DNA from: an uncultured Bdellovibrionales bacterium
Lineage (GTDB): Bacteria; Bdellovibrionota; FAC87; UBA2466
Direction: 5' to 3'
DNA length: 43,828 nucleotides
Assembly: GCA_937903155.1 (NCBI GenBank)
Contig: CALCZU010000088.1
Coordinates: forward strand, 1 to 43,828
Positions 40,388-43,828 of the stretch are shown here, one piece after another. The notes below the pieces were generated by a model. The model was not told the origin of the DNA and searched no databases. It was given only the letters and a program-made list of their open reading frames with translations. Each line of letters starts with the position of its first letter. The stretch's first letter is position 1. Made by a program: the position numbers and the translations under genes.

Positions 40388-42160
40388 TTATTTTTTTTGT
40401 AATAAAATCGAATAGCTAGGTGTTTGCCACAAACCTTGAGCCGGCAGAAGATTCCCTCGGGTTTGAGAGACCGATCGGATCTCGACATAGGCGTGCCGTG
40501 TTTCAGGATTTCTCTCCCAGGGGACGGAGGCCGAAGCTTTCGATGCGTTGACGATCTGAGGATAGCAAGTCAATCGCTTCGAAGTGTTTCCTTTGGCATC
40601 GCGGCTCCGAGCCATGGCGAGGAAATATTGAACTTCCTCACCTTGCTTCATTTCTCCGCAGACTGCTTTTAGGAATTCCATCGGGGGTTTGCGAGTTCCT
40701 AAAGTGTATCGTCCGTCAGGGTAGCGTCCTGCCAAGATTGGATTTTCAACTAAGAGTTCGCGGACTCCGGCAAGAATTTCCTTGTGGAGCTTTCCGAATT
40801 CTTTGAATGCAACGGTTGTAATTCCTAATTGTGGCATCGCTTTGCGATCGAATGCGAGAATTTCCTCGCGAGTGAGGTCCGGTTTGTAAGATTTTAAAAC
40901 CGCAACGACTCCGGCAAAAAAGGCTGCGGAGGCTGAAGTCCCGTCGCTGTTTTCGCCCGTCGAAAAACTAGCAGTTGTTTCTTCAATCAGAATTTCGGGT
41001 TTCGATTTTCCGTTGACGTTGCCTTTTGCAGAATAAGGTGCCGGATTTCCCACCGCGATGACTTTTGGGCCATCCGCCGGGTTCATGATTTCTCCCGTTC
41101 GAGTCGCATCCAAAAATTCAACGGCATCGGTTAACCGATTTGGATTTTCGGAGTCGTCCGTGGGCCCCTTTTGGGGAACGACTAAAATTCGAACTTTATC
41201 TTGTTGGGTAAAGTTGCGAGTTCGCGCTTTGACGACGATGCGATAAGTTTTTCCTTTGGAATTCTTTGAGAATTCAAAAGTAATTTTTTCTCGAGGTAAA
41301 AATGTTTCCTGTTTTTCTTTATCTAATTTCGGTTTTTTCAGAACTTGGGTCAGTTCTTTTTGTGCGACGATTTTATTGTTTTCGTCGTAGAGATACAGGT
41401 CGAGATCTTTGTCGGTTCCCGATTCCTCTTCCGGCCCCATGCTATTCCACATTAAAGTAATTTCTGCAGTGTTTTGGTCGAGATGACTTTTGAGACGAAG
41501 TTCTTTTGTTTTGGCAAAATGAACGGTTCCATCTTTTTCGATGGATTCCATAGCGCCATTGTAGACTCGCCCGCCGTAGTTTCCAGCGGCGTTGATCCAA
41601 ATAATTCCTTGGTTTGCGGCTTCGTTGACGATGTCATTGATAAAACCTTTTCCGTCGAAATTATTACAACACTCCCAATTGCGACTATAGAGAATGATAT
41701 GGACCTTTTCTTCCATGGCGTAGCGAACCGCTCTTCTAAAATTGAGAGGTCCAGAGCCATTCAGTAAGTATAACTGAGGTCCCTCAGGACGACTCCCGGT
41801 GACGGCCCAAATAATCTGAGCCATTTGTTTTCCGTGATCAACGGTTTCGCTTAAAGGTGTTGATTCCTCGGGATCGCCTAGTCCATTGCGGGTAATAAAT
41901 TCGGCAGGGTACGCATCTATTTTGATGGCGGAATTTGGAAGCACTTTTTCACTGCCCACAAAACCCGTGTCAATCACGGCCACTTTTATTTTTGCGAGAT
42001 TGGCGTGGTAGGGATACTTATCCATTCCCAAACGTTTGCGAGTGTCATCGATGCGATTCAGTGTCACCGAAAAGGCCTGGCTCGAGAAAAAGACCAGACA
42101 CATGAGTGCGAAATTCAATCGTAAAATTTTACTTGTCATCCCCATCCCCCGTTTTCCCAT
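40388..42160 (-). CDS. Exported subtilisin-like serine protease (S8)
   Basis: About 590 residues from the ATG at 42160, which overlaps the upstream lipoprotein stop as TAATG; later ATGs at 42145 and 42139 are possible. The signal peptide covers TSKILRLNFALMCLVFFSSQAFS. The triad is Asp in VAVIDTGF, His in ETVDHGKQMAQI (the usual HGTxVA is changed), and Ser in SDGTSASAAFFAG, with oxyanion Asn in NAAGNYG. Between Asn and Ser lies an insert of about 150 residues containing TDKDLDLYLYDENNKIV, like the beta-sandwich inserts of some subtilases. After the protease domain comes a C-terminal 140-residue region of unknown role. The 108-base gap downstream holds no clear terminator. Confidence 0.88.
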   Translation of the reverse strand: MGKRGMGMTSKILRLNFALMCLVFFSSQAFSVTLNRIDDTRKRLGMDKYPYHANLAKIKVAVIDTGFVGSEKVLPNSAIKIDAYPAEFITRNGLGDPEESTPLSETVDHGKQMAQIIWAVTGSRPEGPQLYLLNGSGPLNFRRAVRYAMEEKVHIILYSRNWECCNNFDGKGFINDIVNEAANQGIIWINAAGNYGGRVYNGAMESIEKDGTVHFAKTKELRLKSHLDQNTAEITLMWNSMGPEEESGTDKDLDLYLYDENNKIVAQKELTQVLKKPKLDKEKQETFLPREKITFEFSKNSKGKTYRIVVKARTRNFTQQDKVRILVVPQKGPTDDSENPNRLTDAVEFLDATRTGEIMNPADGPKVIAVGNPAPYSAKGNVNGKSKPEILIEETTASFSTGENSDGTSASAAFFAGVVAVLKSYKPDLTREEILAFDRKAMPQLGITTVAFKEFGKLHKEILAGVRELLVENPILAGRYPDGRYTLGTRKPPMEFLKAVCGEMKQGEEVQYFLAMARSRDAKGNTSKRLTCYPQIVNASKASASVPWERNPETRHAYVEIRSVSQTRGNLLPAQGLWQTPSYSILLQKK

Positions 42161-42756
42161 TACCAATTCCAATCCGATACTTGTTGCACTCGGCACAACC
42201 ACTCTCCGGATGCCGTTTGTGTTTGTCCTACCGAATTGACTAAACCTGAACACGCAAATTTTGCAGACAGTGAAGTGTCTTTCTCCATTCTGAACTGAAT
42301 CTGACAACGTCCGCGATACTGCGGATTCGGTGTTTGAAATCGAACCTCTCCCATTTCAGACAAGCGGTAATTATTCTCTGAGGGCTTTCCACCCAAAGCT
42401 AAAATCAAGCTATCGCCCAATTGGTTTGAATCTAAATGGTACGTCCCGCTGGAAGCGTTGATCCCTTCAAACTGTGTCGAAAAGCTCGATCCACTTTCGA
42501 TATTGCTAAATGTGACCGTTACCTGTCCTCGAGCAGGATCGAAGATGCAAGCCGCTGAATCTTGCTCAAAAAACTGTCTTTGGACGGCTCCTATTTCAAA
42601 ACTTAAACGCTCAGGAAGCGGCTCGGGAGGATTTGTGTTTCCCGGAGGTGGCGTTGTCGGCTCGGGGTTGTAAGTCGGGCGTGCGTATTGCGAAGTCCCG
42701 CAACTGACTAAAAGGCTTAGACCGAAAACGAAACAAAGTTTTCCGAAAGCGTTCAA
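42160..42756 (-). CDS. Lipoprotein, unknown function
   Basis: 198 residues from a TTG at 42756 that has AGGAG 6 nt upstream; upstream ATG alternatives would bury the signal peptide. The signal is NAFGKLCFVFGLSLLVSC, with lipobox LLVSC giving Cys18 as the lipid-bearing residue. A proline-rich linker (YNPEPTTPPPGNTNPPEPLP) leads to a beta-rich domain with paired cysteines (AACIF, RGRCQIQF, KFACSG, WLCRV). It overlaps the subtilase start, so the two are translationally coupled, and it may anchor, inhibit or help fold the protease. Confidence 0.75.
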   Translation of the reverse strand: MNAFGKLCFVFGLSLLVSCGTSQYARPTYNPEPTTPPPGNTNPPEPLPERLSFEIGAVQRQFFEQDSAACIFDPARGQVTVTFSNIESGSSFSTQFEGINASSGTYHLDSNQLGDSLILALGGKPSENNYRLSEMGEVRFQTPNPQYRGRCQIQFRMEKDTSLSAKFACSGLVNSVGQTQTASGEWLCRVQQVSDWNW

Positions 42757-42881
42757 AACGAGCTCCTGGTCGAATAAAGTTTTGTGGGTGATTGAGAATC
42801 TAAAGTGACGGTAAAATACCGGAATCAAAAAAAATGTCTAGACTGCAAGATTTGTCACTTGTGATTAATATGGAATATCAA

Positions 42882-43511
42882 TTAGTTATGAGTGAGTCGG
42901 GCTTTGCCTGCCTGGGCTTTCAAAAGGATTCCTGAGTTGAGTTTGATTCCCCAGAATCTTCCCGAGACGGGAGTTTTGAAGCCAAATTCTGTTTTTTTGT
43001 CTTGAAACCAAAAGATGATATGGCCGTGTTGATGCACATCGATTCCGACTTGAACGTCCTCGGTCTCCGGAAGTGTTTCACGGAATGTGGGGGTAAGTTC
43101 GACTCTTTCATTTCCGACTTTAAGAATAATCGCGAGGTCTCCCGCTTGAAAGCGTACGAAAAGAATCTCAACTCCCTGGGCGAGTTGTGCGTTTGCGTGA
43201 GTGACGAGTGAAAGCGAAGTTCCTTTTTTCAAAGTGAAATTTAAATCGAAGTGCGCATCGGCTTCGGTTCGAGGATTTTGGACAACGAGAGAACCTTTTC
43301 CGGTTAAAGTGTTGCCTGCTTTTTGAAACTCACTTCCTCCGAGTTCGAGATAAGCTGGAATATCCACCGATGCACCTGCGGCTGCAGGAGCTCCTGCGGG
43401 GGCGTTGTCCGTTTTTGATTTTTCTGCTGGAGTGGTCGTTACAGGTTTGCGATCGTCGGAGGTGCAACCCAATAGACCAAACAGAATAAAAGATGCGGCA
43501 ATGAATTTCAT
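42882..43511 (-). CDS. Lipoprotein, beta-rich, unknown function
   Basis: A 209-residue protein. The signal peptide MKFIAASFILFGLLGC carries a textbook lipobox (LLGC, Cys16). An Ala/Pro-rich linker (residues about 20-48) leads to a domain of about 160 residues predicted as beta-sandwich (AHFDLNFTLKKGTSLSLV, then VQVGIDVHQHGHIIFWFQ). It resembles jelly-roll or concanavalin-like folds but I cannot assign a family. It is on the same strand as the lipoprotein-subtilase pair, 125 bases upstream of it. Confidence 0.72.
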   Translation of the reverse strand: MKFIAASFILFGLLGCTSDDRKPVTTTPAEKSKTDNAPAGAPAAAGASVDIPAYLELGGSEFQKAGNTLTGKGSLVVQNPRTEADAHFDLNFTLKKGTSLSLVTHANAQLAQGVEILFVRFQAGDLAIILKVGNERVELTPTFRETLPETEDVQVGIDVHQHGHIIFWFQDKKTEFGFKTPVSGRFWGIKLNSGILLKAQAGKARLTHN

Positions 43512-43578
43512 TTGGAGAGCTTAATAGTCTTTTTTTTCTACTGAATCAATGGAGAAAGATTTTTTAGGCACGAAGTGC

Positions 43579-43828
43579 TTATTTAAATTCGACTTCTTTC
43601 GTCATCGGAACCCCGATAACATTGAGATTTTTTGCAATATCGGTATCAAGAATACAGTTTTTTAAATTAAATTTTTGGGCAACGGCTTCGGCGCGTTTTT
43701 TTTCGTCGAATACGGAAATGTAGAGCACGTCAATGCCTTGATTTTTCTTCAAAGAGTCAGCGCACTCGACACACCAAGAAGCGAAAAAAACCAGAGTCTT
43801 TTTGGAGCCTCGATAAGCTTTTTGAAGG
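43579..43828 (-). CDS. Thioredoxin-like protein (partial, N terminus beyond window)
   Basis: The last 82 codons of a leftward gene that runs off the window end. Translation shows LVFFASWCVECADSL, a thioredoxin CxxC site of CVEC type, and GVPMT supplying the cis-proline before the final strand, ending KEVEFK. This is a small thioredoxin-fold protein, likely periplasmic given its neighbours, but the N terminus and any signal peptide are not visible. CVEC is the type seen in DsbD C-terminal and related reductive domains, so it could be the end of a DsbD-like protein. Confidence 0.72.
   Translation of the reverse strand, partial: LQKAYRGSKKTLVFFASWCVECADSLKKNQGIDVLYISVFDEKKRAEAVAQKFNLKNCILDTDIAKNLNVIGVPMTKEVEFK

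Noticed and set aside
43565..43579. Short hairpin GCAC-GAA-GTGC after the thioredoxin-like gene as a terminator
   Set aside because: Stem is only 4 bases and no T-run follows on the minus strand.

Overview
The window is 43.8 kb of gene-dense, moderate-GC DNA from a Gram-negative bacterium. The evidence is an outer-membrane DUF1207-type protein, lipobox lipoproteins, many signal peptides, a Wzm/Wzt-type polysaccharide exporter and a sigma-54 activator. The mix of large hybrid kinases, many secreted hypotheticals and TTG/GTG starts would fit the Bdellovibrionota or a neighbouring 'deltaproteobacterial' lineage. That placement is inference, because no rRNA or tRNA gene is present. Bases 2-34 are an Illumina sequencing adapter, so base 1 is a physical contig end and not biological sequence. 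I see no insertion sequence, CRISPR array, tRNA or rRNA.

Layout. 0.2-2.4 kb: a ParB-domain protein overlapping a Dam-type adenine methylase, and a MazG-like pyrophosphohydrolase. 2.5-10.3 kb: prolyl oligopeptidase, asparagine synthetase, a lon-Crp/Fnr operon and a DOMON-like protein. 10.3-12.4 kb: a VKOR fused to three thioredoxin folds, the first without cysteines. 12.5-19.7 kb: a surface-polysaccharide locus with a GT39-like membrane glycosyltransferase, ABC permease and ATPase, a GT2 enzyme, a two-domain transferase and an NAD-dependent sugar epimerase. 19.8-23.5 kb: purE-purK, an outer-membrane protein and an SGNH hydrolase.

23.7-33.8 kb is a signalling island: an NtrC-type activator, a stand-alone HPt, a small acidic protein, two stand-alone receivers, a sensorless hybrid with a decayed ATP-binding domain, and a 1655-residue Ser/Thr kinase-STAND ATPase-GAF-histidine kinase. 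Together they hold every part needed for a multistep phosphorelay. This is the best candidate for an undescribed system here.

33.8-37.7 kb has a stress or housekeeping flavour: hibernation factor HPF with a secreted partner, a small acidic protein, an Fe-S RNA methyltransferase, MAPEG, a PNPOx-like protein and an overlooked 56-residue membrane protein. 37.7-43.8 kb is a leftward run of exported proteins: two coupled secreted proteins, a Gly/Tyr-rich protein with a strong terminator, a subtilase coupled to a lipoprotein, a second lipoprotein, and a thioredoxin-like protein cut by the window end.

A general feature is that converging genes end almost on top of each other. Five pairs leave only 3-4 nt between stop codons and two pairs overlap, with no recognisable terminators at those junctions. 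No gene-free stretch exceeds about 240 nt.
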